Shown: positions 36,058-46,257, numbered from the stretch's first letter. The stretch: 64,000 bases of DNA from Bacteroides muris (ex Afrizal et al. 2022) (GCF_004793475.1 NZ_SRYZ01000020.1:1-64000); one strand, 5' to 3'. Made by a program: numbers and translations. The notes: generated by a model from the letters alone, not told the origin.

Positions 36058-36861
36058 TCATTTGAGGAACGGGTCACCATTCTTGTCTTTGCTCACTACC
36101 CAGCGGAAAGCATTTACCAGTAGCAGGTTCTGTGTACCGTCGATAAACTCTTCGTCACCATGCCCCATATTCAGGTAAATCATTCTGTAATTCTTGTTGG
36201 ACCATACGATGGGGAAGTCGCCAAAATTCACTACATCCTTGATACCCAGTGGATAGTTCTTGGTAGATAGAGACAAGAGCACCTCTACGTTTTTGTTCTG
36301 GCGGGGACTGGGAGTCCATTGGTACCATTCGCTGGCAGGAGCCACAAACGATGCAGGCAGGTTCTTGGTAACGGGATGTTCTTCGTTGTCGACTTCGACC
36401 AATACCGGCTGGGGAGGCCAGTTGTTGCAATAGAACACCCCACCACCAAGAAACTTAACGAACCAGGGCCAATGCGTGTTTTTGTCGTTGTAGGCAGCTG
36501 CGTGGAAGCCTATCCAACCGCCTCCGTTTTCCATGTATTGCTCAAAAGCATCGCGTTCGGCCTTGGTGTTGGGGGATGTGTTAAGCATGATAATGACATT
36601 GTATTCTTTCAGTTTCTCGTATGGGTATTTTGAAAAATCGGTAGTAATATCCAGAACAAAGCCGTCACCGTAATTGAGCTTCTTGAAGAAAGTGGTTGCT
36701 TGTTCTGCAAATTGTACGTGTGCTTCTTCCGCATGTTGCGTGTAATAAATCAAGGCCTTGAAGCGAGGAGCTTTGGCATAGTTTGCCGGATAACCTTCGG
36801 GGACTTGTGCGTACGTCAGCAGGGTGCAAGCCGTAAACAATAAAATAAACAGATGTTTCAT
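36058..36861 (-). CDS. Secreted ThuA-like protein
   Basis: Signal peptide (residues 1-18, ending LTYAQ) and then one ThuA-like domain of about 245 residues: 'FKALIYYTQHAEEAHV', 'GGGWIGFHAAAY', 'HPVTKNLPASFV', 'SEWYQW', 'MIYLNMGHGDEEF'. The domain has a class-I glutamine-amidotransferase-like fold but the catalytic Cys of that family is not seen; its reaction is uncertain, although ThuA proteins occur with keto-sugar and glycoside pathways. It resembles the C-terminal half of the GH18 protein of this locus. Lies 42 bp after the GH9 gene, so the two are probably cotranscribed. Confidence 0.82.
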   Translation of the reverse strand: MKHLFILLFTACTLLTYAQVPEGYPANYAKAPRFKALIYYTQHAEEAHVQFAEQATTFFKKLNYGDGFVLDITTDFSKYPYEKLKEYNVIIMLNTSPNTKAERDAFEQYMENGGGWIGFHAAAYNDKNTHWPWFVKFLGGGVFYCNNWPPQPVLVEVDNEEHPVTKNLPASFVAPASEWYQWTPSPRQNKNVEVLLSLSTKNYPLGIKDVVNFGDFPIVWSNKNYRMIYLNMGHGDEEFIDGTQNLLLVNAFRWVVSKDKNGDPFLK

Positions 36862-36903
36862 AATTTGTAATTTATAATTTATAAGTTATTAATTCTCCAT
36901 TAT

Positions 36904-39369
36904 CTAATATTCCGCAATCAGAGACAGCCATTTGCCTGCCGAGGTAACCCATACCTCTTTATAACAAGCATTGTTGGTTTGCGGCCAGTAGGGGACATCG
37001 TCGTTGCCCAGGGTACGGATACCGACGGGCATCTCTCCTGTCATTTCGCCCGAAGAGAAGGTGTTCAGTTGCGGATAGTTGTGTCCTTCTCCATAAATCA
37101 AGGATTGTCCGAAAGGATTCTTGCCTACGGTCCAGTACAACTGTTCCAGACCGATGTCGAGCAATTCCTTGTCCTTTAGGAAGTTTCCGCAGATGGCGGC
37201 AGACTTTCCGTTGGAAAGATGGATGGCGGTATTTCCGTTGAAGATGTTGAACCACACGGGAAAGCGTTTCATGTAGTGCTCCTTGTCCAATTGCACTCCT
37301 TGTTTAATCTGTTCCGCATACAGTTCCTTGGCATTGGCAGGCGGAAACAGATGGAGGGCGTAGAAGTTGGTGGTATCTTTATATTCCTCCGCATGGTAAA
37401 CACCGCTTGGAATCATGCCGTAGGGATGGGTATACTTCATTATTCCTTTCAGATAGTCTCCATATAGTTGTATGGAATTCACCCATTTGGGGTAATCGGG
37501 GTGTTCCTTCTGGGTTTCGCAAAGCATCACCATGGCCTGCATATAGACCTGCTCGCGCGACTGGTGTATGTAATGTACGATGGATTTGCGGGATTTGTCC
37601 CGGTAGAAGAATCCGCGTGTCTTGTCTTTGTCTTTCAGCGGTTCCGTACGCTGGCAGTCGAGGGTGTAGCGGATGTATTCGGTGGCGATGTCCGCATAAG
37701 AAGGATTTCCGGTCAGCTTGTATAATTGGCTTGCCGACCAGGAGATGGTAGCCATGTACTGGCTTTTCGAAGTATTGTAGCTGTGTTCGTAAGGCTGGAT
37801 GAACTTGTCGAAGCCGTCTTTTTTGAACTTCTCCATGGCAAAAGCGAAATCTTCTTCGGCCACGCGCAGCAGATATTCCTGTAGCATCGGGTCGTTGTCC
37901 AGCGTCATGGCGGCGTAAGCTTCGTATCCGGCATAGAGGAAGTTGTCGAATGCCATGTTCTGTACACGTACGGAAGAGATGTCATCCAGTGTGTTGAACA
38001 CACCGTCCTGCCAAATTAGCAATCCCATGCTGCTGGCACGATAGCCATCACCGTAGCGGTTCTTTAGGATAAACTCTATTCCCCATTCCGCTTCTTCACG
38101 CAGGCGGGCGGCGAGGGCGGGATTGATGTTTCTTTGTTTATTATAGGCTTCGAGCAGGGCAAAAGCCACATCTCCCGTCTGCAGGGTCTGCTGGGACAAA
38201 TCGCCCGCATCGTGCCATCCACCGGAGTAGGAGATACTGCGTCCGTCATGCCGGGACATCAAGTCTGCGTGGCAGGAGGCATGCTTGCCGGGAACCGGAT
38301 GCCCGCAGCGTTGGCAAAAGATGAAATTCAGCACTTTCCATTGTGAATCTTCCCAAAGCCGTTCTCCAATCCGAAAGGCAGGGGTCAATGAATTGCCGGC
38401 TTTCAGCCGATACTCTCCGGGAAGGTCGAAGGAGGTGAAGTCGATGAGACCGAATCGTCCGAGGGTGGTTGTCTCTTCCCGGATGTCTCCTTCGTAAGCC
38501 ACTTTTCCGTCCGTGGTAAGCAGTTGGAAGCGTTTACCGGCATCTATGGTGACGTTTGTGTTGATAAGGGCGGTTTTAGGGTGATTGATGGCATAGCCGG
38601 TTGTCGAATAGGAGATTTTTCCATCGGCGGGTATCCATCCGCTGACTTTCTCGGGGGCTTTCACTGTTTGCAACTGGAGGTTGTCTAAGTAGTAGGTTGC
38701 TGAATCTCCCGTTGTCCGGTCCTTGCCTTTGAGGGCTGTGCTGAAGCTTATGGACATTACTTTATCGCGTTGATACTCGTCTATTTCGAGGAAACATTGG
38801 TTCCACTCCTTGTTGACAAGGTTGATAAGATGCGAACCCGAAGGTGGATTGTACCCTTTCTTGGCAGGAGTATCTGCATTATGGAATGTGAGGTTCATGT
38901 TGACGATACGTGCCCCGTCGCAGTCGGGGTAGATGGAGAATACAATGCGGTTGTACTTCTCCAGATTGGCACCATCCAGATGGTAGGTGACACTGCTGTT
39001 TCCATAGGTGGCATAGTCGGGGTCGGAAGGAGATCCGGTCGCTCTTTTTCCGGTAGAGGTAGGGAATTGCAGCTTGATGCTGCCTTTTCCGGAAATGCTC
39101 TTTTCCGTACTGAAGGACATGCTTCCTGCGCCGGAATGACTCCATCCCTCTGTACCTGCCGAGCAGGTGAGGGGAGCGCTTTGCAGGACCTCCTTTTTCC
39201 AGCCGTTGGCTTCGAAAGAGTTTTCAATATCCAAGGGTAGGGGTTGATGTATCAGTCCGCTTTCGTGGAGTTGCCGTTCCAGTTTGGGGTCTTGGGTCAA
39301 ACGTGTCTGACCGTATGCGGTAATACTGCCGAGAGATAAAAGGTATAAAAATAATAATGTCTTTCTCAT
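36904..39369 (-). CDS. GH9 glycoside hydrolase with N-terminal Ig-like and binding domains
   Basis: Secreted enzyme (signal peptide ending TAYGQ when started at ATG 39369; an upstream in-frame ATG at 39399 would hide the signal). Residues about 50-235 look like a carbohydrate-binding beta-sandwich, about 245-330 like the cellulase N-terminal Ig-like domain, and the rest is the GH9 (alpha/alpha)6 barrel. Numbering from 39369, the catalytic Asp pair is Asp387/Asp390 (GGWHDAGD) and the proton donor is Glu805 (CYKEVW) close to the C-terminus. GH9 includes cellulases but also exo-beta-glucosaminidases of chitin pathways; the GH18/NagB-like context favours the latter, as inference. Confidence 0.87.
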   Translation of the reverse strand: MRKTLLFLYLLSLGSITAYGQTRLTQDPKLERQLHESGLIHQPLPLDIENSFEANGWKKEVLQSAPLTCSAGTEGWSHSGAGSMSFSTEKSISGKGSIKLQFPTSTGKRATGSPSDPDYATYGNSSVTYHLDGANLEKYNRIVFSIYPDCDGARIVNMNLTFHNADTPAKKGYNPPSGSHLINLVNKEWNQCFLEIDEYQRDKVMSISFSTALKGKDRTTGDSATYYLDNLQLQTVKAPEKVSGWIPADGKISYSTTGYAINHPKTALINTNVTIDAGKRFQLLTTDGKVAYEGDIREETTTLGRFGLIDFTSFDLPGEYRLKAGNSLTPAFRIGERLWEDSQWKVLNFIFCQRCGHPVPGKHASCHADLMSRHDGRSISYSGGWHDAGDLSQQTLQTGDVAFALLEAYNKQRNINPALAARLREEAEWGIEFILKNRYGDGYRASSMGLLIWQDGVFNTLDDISSVRVQNMAFDNFLYAGYEAYAAMTLDNDPMLQEYLLRVAEEDFAFAMEKFKKDGFDKFIQPYEHSYNTSKSQYMATISWSASQLYKLTGNPSYADIATEYIRYTLDCQRTEPLKDKDKTRGFFYRDKSRKSIVHYIHQSREQVYMQAMVMLCETQKEHPDYPKWVNSIQLYGDYLKGIMKYTHPYGMIPSGVYHAEEYKDTTNFYALHLFPPANAKELYAEQIKQGVQLDKEHYMKRFPVWFNIFNGNTAIHLSNGKSAAICGNFLKDKELLDIGLEQLYWTVGKNPFGQSLIYGEGHNYPQLNTFSSGEMTGEMPVGIRTLGNDDVPYWPQTNNACYKEVWVTSAGKWLSLIAEY

Positions 39370-39567
39370 GTTGATGTCAACCTTTGGTTTCGGTTGCAAT
39401 GTTAGCCATTATTAGGCAAAACAAGGTTTGAAAACTGTCATAAAAGCTTTAAAAACTATCTGAAGTAGAGGAAATATGAATTTCGGTAGATGTACAATCC
39501 CTATGATGTACGACTTATAATGCCAAAGAAAATACTAAAATCGTATTTTCATAACAGAAGAAAATTG

Positions 39568-39583
39568 TAACTTTGCGAAGTTA
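39568..39583 (+). promoter_or_regulatory. susR-like promoter with overlapping palindrome
   Basis: TAACTTTG (39568-39575) is a perfect -7 element. It is the left half of TAACTT-TGCG-AAGTTA, a perfect 6-bp dyad, so a dimeric repressor or autoregulator bound here would cover the promoter. The ATG is at 39601. Confidence 0.6.
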
Positions 39584-39600
39584 TGTCACAATGTTAATCT

Positions 39601-41265
39601 ATGATGCGTATCTTGATTTTAATAATAATGCTGTTGCCATGTTCGCTTGGTGTGTATGCATCTGTAATAGATAGCCTTTTGTCTGTTCTGGATAAGACTA
39701 TCGTGATGCGTAGACAATACGAGGAAGAAAAAGAACGGTATATCTCTTTGATAAAGGATGAGTTGAATCAAGGGAAGCTTACTGACATGGAACGTTATCT
39801 GATACAAAATCGTCTTTTTGCCGAATATAATTCTTATATCAGTGATTCTGCATTACATTATATAAATGAAAATATTCTTATTGCCACACGACTAAATAAT
39901 AGGCAATGGATAAATAGTTCTATATTAAATAAAGTACATATTCTAAATACTTCGGGCCTTTTTGTTGAAGCAATGGAATTACTGAAATCGCTTCCTCGTA
40001 ACACGTTGGAGGGTGAAAATATAGTGGACTATTATGTCTGTTTTGAAAACCTATATCTCTATCAGGCAGAGTATGCCACTGATCGGAACTACGTGAACAA
40101 TTATCTTCGGATAGCAAATTTGTATAGGGATTCTATAATCAGCCTAGTACCGGAAGATACTTATAGATATGTAGTCGTGCATGCACCCCAGCTCATTGAC
40201 CAGGGAAAAAGTCAGGAGGCTATATGTTTATTGAAGAATTTTTTACCTCGGTTGAAATCCAATACGCGTGAGTATGCAGTAGCTACTTCAATTCTGGCTT
40301 TTGCTTATCATGTCGTGGGGAACAAGCAAAAAGAAATGGAAGTACGTATTAGCAGTGCCATTGCTGACATTAGGGCAGTGGTGAAAGAAAATTATTCTTT
40401 GTGCGCATTGGCGGAATTACTTTATGGAATGGGCGATTTGGAACGTGCTAATCACTATATTAAGATTAGTATGGAAGATGCTAATTATTATACCACTCGG
40501 TTGCGTAGTTCGCAGACTTCCAAGATGCTTCCGCTCATAGATCGTGCTTATCAGCAAGAAAAGGAAATACAGCAACAGCGGCAGAGAATGTTTATTACAG
40601 GCATATGTATCCTTTCTGTTTTCCTTCTATTGACAGTACTGTGTGTGCTATGGCAAATGAAAAAATTGTCTTATGCCCGTAAAAAAGTTGTTGCTGCCAA
40701 TTCTCAATTGAGTATATTGAATAGTGAATTGAAGAAGCTGAACAATTTTCAACATGAGGCTAATGAACGATTATTGCATACTAATCAGACTCTTACGGAA
40801 GCCAATCATATTAAGGAAGAGTATTTGGGACGTTTCCTCAGTTTAAGTTCCTCTTATATAAGTAAGATGGAAGAATATCGCCGCATGTTGAACAAGCAGG
40901 CTGCTGCCGGTAAACTTGAGGAGTTATATCGTACATTGAAGTCCGACCGTTTCATAAATCAAGAGTTGAAAGAGTTCTATCACAATTTCGATGTATCTTT
41001 TCTTAAGATATTCCCTAACTTTGTAGAAGAATTTAATCGTTTGTTGCCAGTTGAAGAACAATTGCATCCTAAAAATGAAGAATTGCTTGTTACCGAACTG
41101 CGCATATTTGCACTGATTCGTTTAGGTATTACAGACAGTGCGCGTATTGCAGAATTTTTGCGTTATTCCATAACTACCATCTATACTTATCGTTCCAAGC
41201 TAAAAAACAAGTCTCTTTGTAAAGAGGACTTTGAAGAACGAGTGATGAAAATAACTTCTTTTTGA
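39601..41265 (+). CDS. susR: SusR-like transcription regulator (DUF6377 type)
   Basis: Inner-membrane one-component regulator resembling SusR, which activates sus genes in response to maltose. Signal sequence, periplasmic TPR-like helices (residues about 25-325), a single membrane segment about 330-352, a coiled-coil 'LSILNSELKKLNNFQ' (about 370-400), and a C-terminal HTH of LuxR-like appearance about 500-545 ('ELRIFALIRLGITDSARIAEFL', in pieces, then 'TIYTYRSKLKNKS'). 554 residues. It stands directly before susC, D, E/F, GH13 and GH97, as susR does in B. thetaiotaomicron, with a 205-bp gap that contains the susC promoter. Confidence 0.88.
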   Translation: MMRILILIIMLLPCSLGVYASVIDSLLSVLDKTIVMRRQYEEEKERYISLIKDELNQGKLTDMERYLIQNRLFAEYNSYISDSALHYINENILIATRLNNRQWINSSILNKVHILNTSGLFVEAMELLKSLPRNTLEGENIVDYYVCFENLYLYQAEYATDRNYVNNYLRIANLYRDSIISLVPEDTYRYVVVHAPQLIDQGKSQEAICLLKNFLPRLKSNTREYAVATSILAFAYHVVGNKQKEMEVRISSAIADIRAVVKENYSLCALAELLYGMGDLERANHYIKISMEDANYYTTRLRSSQTSKMLPLIDRAYQQEKEIQQQRQRMFITGICILSVFLLLTVLCVLWQMKKLSYARKKVVAANSQLSILNSELKKLNNFQHEANERLLHTNQTLTEANHIKEEYLGRFLSLSSSYISKMEEYRRMLNKQAAAGKLEELYRTLKSDRFINQELKEFYHNFDVSFLKIFPNFVEEFNRLLPVEEQLHPKNEELLVTELRIFALIRLGITDSARIAEFLRYSITTIYTYRSKLKNKSLCKEDFEERVMKITSF

Positions 41266-41425
41266 TTTTATCCTCCTTTTGAGGCTTTCTTCTGCCTTAA
41301 AAAGTTTAGAAATGATTTAGAAATTAGTAGCAATAGCATTTTGTAATGCGTTGTTTTATAGTTGATTGCCTGTTGCAGGACTTTAGATTTTTATCTCAGC
41401 CCAAATCGTGCGTTTGTTTTGATAA

Positions 41426-41433
41426 TACATTTG
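41426..41433 (+). promoter_or_regulatory. Promoter of the starch operon
   Basis: TACATTTG matches the -7 element; it lies between TTGAT and ATCAA, an 11-bp-spaced inverted repeat (41419-41439). There is no good -33 element, as expected for an activator-dependent promoter. Leader about 35 bases before susC. Confidence 0.55.
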
Positions 41434-41470
41434 CATCAATCTATTTATTGTTTAACTAATTTCTAATAAG

Positions 41471-44431
41471 ATGAAAAAGAAAAGTCTAAAGAGATGCCTT
41501 AAAAAGCGCATGATCCTTTTACTGGGTTTTCTTATGATGACTGGTGTTGCTGTTGCGCAACAACTTCAGGTACAAGGAAAGGTGACCGATGCAACGGGTG
41601 AAGGTCTTATCGGTGCAAGTGTATTGGTAAAGGGTACAACTTCGGGGGTGATAACTGACATTGACGGTAACTATGTGTTGTTGAATGTCAATCCTGATGC
41701 AATACTTATTTTTTCTTATGTAGGTTACCAAACGCAGGAACTGAACGTATCCGGTAGAAACAAGATTGATGTTGTCTTGCATGATGACCAGCAGGTGTTG
41801 GAAGAAGTTGTAGTAGTGGGTTACGGTTCATTGAGTAAAAAAGAAGTTTCCAGTTCCATTGTACAAGTGGATAAGAAAAATTTTAATTTGGGGGCTATGA
41901 ATAATCCGATGGAAATGGTATCGGGAAAAGTCGCGGGCTTGAATGTCAATACGCAGGCAGCTGCCAATCCTAACTCCAGTTCTTCATTACAAGTGCGTGG
42001 TGCAACATCTGTTTCTGCAAGTAATAGTCCTTTGGTTGTCATAGATGGTGTGGCAGGTGGCGATATCCGTAACATCGCTGCACAGGATATTGAATCTATT
42101 ACGGTATTGAAAGATGCGGGTTCAGCTGCTATTTACGGAACGCGAGGTGCTAATGGTGTGATTTTAGTTACAACGAAACGTGGCTCGGGTGAAGCTGGAA
42201 AAACGGTAGTCACATATGACAGTTACATCGCTTTTAATGTAGCCAAGCCCTCTCCGGATATTCTGTCGGCTGATGAATTCCGACGTTCGAGACGAGGTAC
42301 AGACTATGGAGCCGATACTGACTGGTATGGATTGATTACTCGTGATGTAGCATACGACACAAACCAATATATATCTATTGATGGTAGCACAAAGAATGGT
42401 TTCTATGGTGCTTCCTTCAATTACAAAAGTGCCAATGGACTTGACATCGTGAGTGGTCGTGAAGAATTTGGAGGTCGTTTTTCTATGGAACAGCGTGTAC
42501 TGGAGAATCGCTTACAATTCAACGGTTCGTTGAGTGCACGTCGTGTAAATGAAACCTGGGGAAATGATGGTTTCTTCGATAGGGCACTCACAATGAATCC
42601 TACAATGCCGGTATATAATGCAGACGGTTCGTATTATCAGCCTACTTCTCCTACGGGTGCAACCAATCCGGTTGCGGAGCTTGCTTTGAGAGATAACAAC
42701 GGTCAGCGTATGTATTTGTTGGGCACGGCTGAGGCAAAACTGAATATTTTGCAGACAGAAAAGCATTTGTTGAATACAACATTAAGTTACTCATTGCATT
42801 ACAATGACATGAAGCAACAATATTATGCTTCGTCTGCTGGTTCGGAGTCCTATTGGAATGGTTATAAAGGACGTGCGGAAATGAAGTATCAGAAATGGTA
42901 TACCAATCGATTGGAGTGGTTGGGCAATTATGCACTGAACTTGGGCGACCACAATATTAAGGCTGTAGTGGGCTATACTTATGAGAATTCTATCTGGGAA
43001 CAGATTGGTGGTAGTAACAACGACTTCTCTTTTGATAATACGAAATATTGGGATTTGGGCAGTGGCTCTTATCTGAAGGATGGTTTGGCAAGTTTATATA
43101 GTGGTCGCTCTGAATCGACACTTATTGGTTTCTTTGGTCGGTTGAACTATAATTGGAAGGATATGCTTTTTGCATCGGCTTCGTTGCGCTATGAAGGCTC
43201 TTCCAAATTTGGTACTAACCAAAAGTGGGGGTACTTCCCAGCAGCCTCTTTGGCTTGGGAAATGATGGAGATGGGTTTTATGAAGAATACCCGGAAAGTA
43301 TTGACTAGTTTGAAACCACGTGTTTCTTTCGGTATTACCGGTCGTTCGGATTTTGATGCTTATAAATCACTTTCTACTTACAATACCAATGGCAGTTATC
43401 TTTTTGACGGGCATTGGGTAACGGGCTATGCTCCCTCCAGTAATGCTAATCCGGATTTGGCTTGGGAAAAGAGCGTTGCGATTAATTTGGGTGTTGACTT
43501 TGTTCTATGGAATCGTTTACGTGGTTCAGTGGAGTATTTTGACCGTAGTTCTAAAGACTTGCTTTATACGTACACGGCACCTCAACCGCCTTTTGTCTAT
43601 TCCACTATTTTGGTTAACGTTGGAACAACGAAAAATACCGGTATAGAAGTATCTTTGGATGGTGATATCCTTACTAAGACAGCAGTGAAGTGGACGAGCG
43701 GAATCAATTATTCTTATGGAAAGACTAAGTTGACCAAACTTTCTAACGATATTTACAAGGCATCTTATCTTGACCTTTATTTAAAACCGGGTACTGGTTC
43801 CAGCGAATATTTCTTCCGTGTGCAGGAAGGGGGAGAGATAGGGCAGTTCTACGGTTATGAATATGCAGGTGTTGACGAAAATGGCAATATGCTTATTTTG
43901 AATGACAAAGATGAGCAAATACCGATTTCTCAGGCTGATGCCAAGTATAAACGTTATATTGGCAATGGTGCTCCCAAGCACTTCTTGTCTTGGAGTAACA
44001 ACCTGACTTGGAAAAACTTTGATTTGAGTGTATTCTTCCGCGGTACATTCGGCTTTGATGTATTCAACATGCGTAAATATGGTATGGGGCTTCAGGGATG
44101 TGGTACAGATAATGTTCTTCGCTCTGCGTATCTGGAAGATAAGAATATTCGTACTGGTGGTGGAGTAATATCTTCCTATTTCCTGGAGGATGGCAGCTTC
44201 ATAAAACTGGAAAATGTAACCTTGGGATATAATTTTACTCCTAAGAACCGTAAGTTACTGGATAATATGCGCATATATCTGTCTGCCAAGAATCTGTTTA
44301 CCTTGACTGGATACTCTGGCAATGACCCTTCAATTATAGATGTGAATGGTATCCAACCGGGAGTAGATAGTAATAGTGCTTATCCTACAGCAACTCAATT
44401 GAGTTTAGGTGTGACTCTTCGCTTTAAATAA
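41471..44431 (+). CDS. susC: SusC-like TonB-dependent receptor (starch locus)
   Basis: Complete receptor of 986 residues: signal peptide ending VAVAQQ, carboxypeptidase-like domain ('VQGKVTDATGEGLIGASV'), 'EEVVVVGYG', plug ('GKVAGLNV', 'LQVRGATS', 'YGTRGANGVILVTTKRG'), and barrel ending 'LSLGVTLRFK'. Imports malto-oligosaccharides if the operon is what it seems. SusD follows after 23 bp. Confidence 0.95.
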   Translation: MKKKSLKRCLKKRMILLLGFLMMTGVAVAQQLQVQGKVTDATGEGLIGASVLVKGTTSGVITDIDGNYVLLNVNPDAILIFSYVGYQTQELNVSGRNKIDVVLHDDQQVLEEVVVVGYGSLSKKEVSSSIVQVDKKNFNLGAMNNPMEMVSGKVAGLNVNTQAAANPNSSSSLQVRGATSVSASNSPLVVIDGVAGGDIRNIAAQDIESITVLKDAGSAAIYGTRGANGVILVTTKRGSGEAGKTVVTYDSYIAFNVAKPSPDILSADEFRRSRRGTDYGADTDWYGLITRDVAYDTNQYISIDGSTKNGFYGASFNYKSANGLDIVSGREEFGGRFSMEQRVLENRLQFNGSLSARRVNETWGNDGFFDRALTMNPTMPVYNADGSYYQPTSPTGATNPVAELALRDNNGQRMYLLGTAEAKLNILQTEKHLLNTTLSYSLHYNDMKQQYYASSAGSESYWNGYKGRAEMKYQKWYTNRLEWLGNYALNLGDHNIKAVVGYTYENSIWEQIGGSNNDFSFDNTKYWDLGSGSYLKDGLASLYSGRSESTLIGFFGRLNYNWKDMLFASASLRYEGSSKFGTNQKWGYFPAASLAWEMMEMGFMKNTRKVLTSLKPRVSFGITGRSDFDAYKSLSTYNTNGSYLFDGHWVTGYAPSSNANPDLAWEKSVAINLGVDFVLWNRLRGSVEYFDRSSKDLLYTYTAPQPPFVYSTILVNVGTTKNTGIEVSLDGDILTKTAVKWTSGINYSYGKTKLTKLSNDIYKASYLDLYLKPGTGSSEYFFRVQEGGEIGQFYGYEYAGVDENGNMLILNDKDEQIPISQADAKYKRYIGNGAPKHFLSWSNNLTWKNFDLSVFFRGTFGFDVFNMRKYGMGLQGCGTDNVLRSAYLEDKNIRTGGGVISSYFLEDGSFIKLENVTLGYNFTPKNRKLLDNMRIYLSAKNLFTLTGYSGNDPSIIDVNGIQPGVDSNSAYPTATQLSLGVTLRFK

Positions 44432-44454
44432 ATGAGAAACAAATTATTAAAAAT

Positions 44455-46257
44455 ATGAAAGATATGAAATATATAAAATGTCGTTGGTTATTGGCGATGA
44501 TTATGTCATGTTCACTTTTCTCTTGTACTAATTTGGACGAGGAAGTGTTCGACCGTGTGGATGCCGGAATTTATTATCAAGATGAGACGAGTGTTCAGGG
44601 GGCAGTGGCAGCCATCTATTCGAAAGCTGCATATAGTTATTTGGAATACTTCTGGTATTTGCAGGAGTTTTCTGCCGACCAGGTGGCATGGCGCAGTTGG
44701 AACGGTGGACTTTGGGGATGGGATGAGGCATTGAAGTTTGCTTTGTCTTCACATACCTGGACGTCAGAATCAACCATTATTCGCCAAACTTGGGAGAATG
44801 CGTGGACCACTATTGGGCTTTGCAATACGCTTATTACAGATTTGCAGGCAATCAGCCCCGCATCTATACGCATGACTGAGGATGCTTTGAATAGTTATAT
44901 TGCCGAAGTACGTACCCTGCGTGCTTGGGCATACTACAATATCTTTGAGATTTGGGGTGGAGCACTTCCCTTGAACATTTCTTCGGGTGCGGAAATCCCT
45001 GGTTCTGCAGATACTGATTTTGATAAGGGGTGCAAGATTATCTACGATTTTATCAGTCAGGAATTAGATGAGTCAGTTACAGATCTTATGAAAGAAGATG
45101 GTTCTGGAAAGACTCGCAACCGCATGAACCAAGCTGCCAATCGTATGATTAAGATGCGCTTGTTGCTGAATTCTGAGGTGTTTATCAAACAAAACAGTTA
45201 TAATGAGTGTGCCACTCTTTGCCAAAATATTCTGAATGGCGATTATGGTACTTACAGCATTACCGATGACTATCGTGATATTTATTCGATAAACAATGTA
45301 GAATGTCCGGAAGTTGTAATGGCATTGGCGATGGAAGTCGGTCAGGTCAATACCGGTTGGATGCGTAACATGCCTTTCATGCCTTACAATTGTTGGGATT
45401 ACTTTGGAGGTACATACAGCCAGAGCGGATGGAATTGTGTATGCTTGGCACCTTCATGGGATAATTCTGGAAATGTACAGCCGTATGGTGGTACTGACAA
45501 TCCTAAGAGCTTTCTTACCGACTACGGTGATAAGTTAGGAGCAGTTTATGAACGTTTCCACGATAAAGATATCCGTAAGCAGAACTATGTGTATAATGAA
45601 ACAACAGGAAATTATCAAGGCATTTTCTTGAAAGGGGCTATTAAAGCCAACTATGGTAAGGGTGCAGCTTTGAAAGCAGATGCCGATCGTGACGGTCAGG
45701 ATTTGGTTTATGTGGACCAGGTGGGTACATTCCTTAATTTAGGACGTAATCTGGAGACTGTCATGTCACCTCGCTGGGGTGAAACGAATTCAGGTGTCCG
45801 TTTGGTAAGATATCCGGTTTATCCGGAGAGTGCAGGCATTGATTTCCAAAACATCGATGAGGTGGAATTCCGTTTGAGTGAAGTGGTCTATACTCTTGCT
45901 GAATGTAAAATGCGTGCAGGTGATGCGGAAGGCGCTAAAGAACTGGTATATAAAGTAAAAACACGCTATTTTACAGATAAGTCGGCTCTCGAACAGCCCG
46001 GTCCCGGTTTTGCATCCTTTGATATGGATTGGATGTTGAGTGAATGGGGACTTGAATTCTTGGGAGAGGGGCGCCGTCGTCGTACAGACTTGCGTCGTTT
46101 CGATAAGTTTACGCAAGGACAATGGTGGTTCTTTGGCCGTGCCACGGACGATGGTTTAAGCTATCCGGCTAAACGTGACCGCAAATACGAGTGGTATCCC
46201 TTGCCCCAGTCTGCCCTTATGGTAAATCCGGGACTGGTACAGAATCCTAATTATTAA
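44455..46257 (+). CDS. susD: SusD-like lipoprotein (starch locus)
   Basis: SusD-family starch-binding lipoprotein with Cys24 (LFSC). N-terminal 'TNLDEEVFDRV', aromatic-rich middle ('WSRN'-like Trp clusters 'WRSWNGGLWGWDEALKF'), 'LRAWAYYNIFEIWGG', and the ending 'YPLPQSALMVNPGLVQNPNY' (in pieces). 600 residues; the closest arrangement is susCDE of the starch system. The Trp-rich surface is compatible with helical glucan binding, by inference. Confidence 0.94.
   Translation: MKDMKYIKCRWLLAMIMSCSLFSCTNLDEEVFDRVDAGIYYQDETSVQGAVAAIYSKAAYSYLEYFWYLQEFSADQVAWRSWNGGLWGWDEALKFALSSHTWTSESTIIRQTWENAWTTIGLCNTLITDLQAISPASIRMTEDALNSYIAEVRTLRAWAYYNIFEIWGGALPLNISSGAEIPGSADTDFDKGCKIIYDFISQELDESVTDLMKEDGSGKTRNRMNQAANRMIKMRLLLNSEVFIKQNSYNECATLCQNILNGDYGTYSITDDYRDIYSINNVECPEVVMALAMEVGQVNTGWMRNMPFMPYNCWDYFGGTYSQSGWNCVCLAPSWDNSGNVQPYGGTDNPKSFLTDYGDKLGAVYERFHDKDIRKQNYVYNETTGNYQGIFLKGAIKANYGKGAALKADADRDGQDLVYVDQVGTFLNLGRNLETVMSPRWGETNSGVRLVRYPVYPESAGIDFQNIDEVEFRLSEVVYTLAECKMRAGDAEGAKELVYKVKTRYFTDKSALEQPGPGFASFDMDWMLSEWGLEFLGEGRRRRTDLRRFDKFTQGQWWFFGRATDDGLSYPAKRDRKYEWYPLPQSALMVNPGLVQNPNY

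Noticed and set aside
35787-36065. 92-residue open frame through array B
   Set aside because: TTG start, no RBS, composition follows the repeat (22 bp is not a multiple of 3), and it runs antisense into the ThuA gene.
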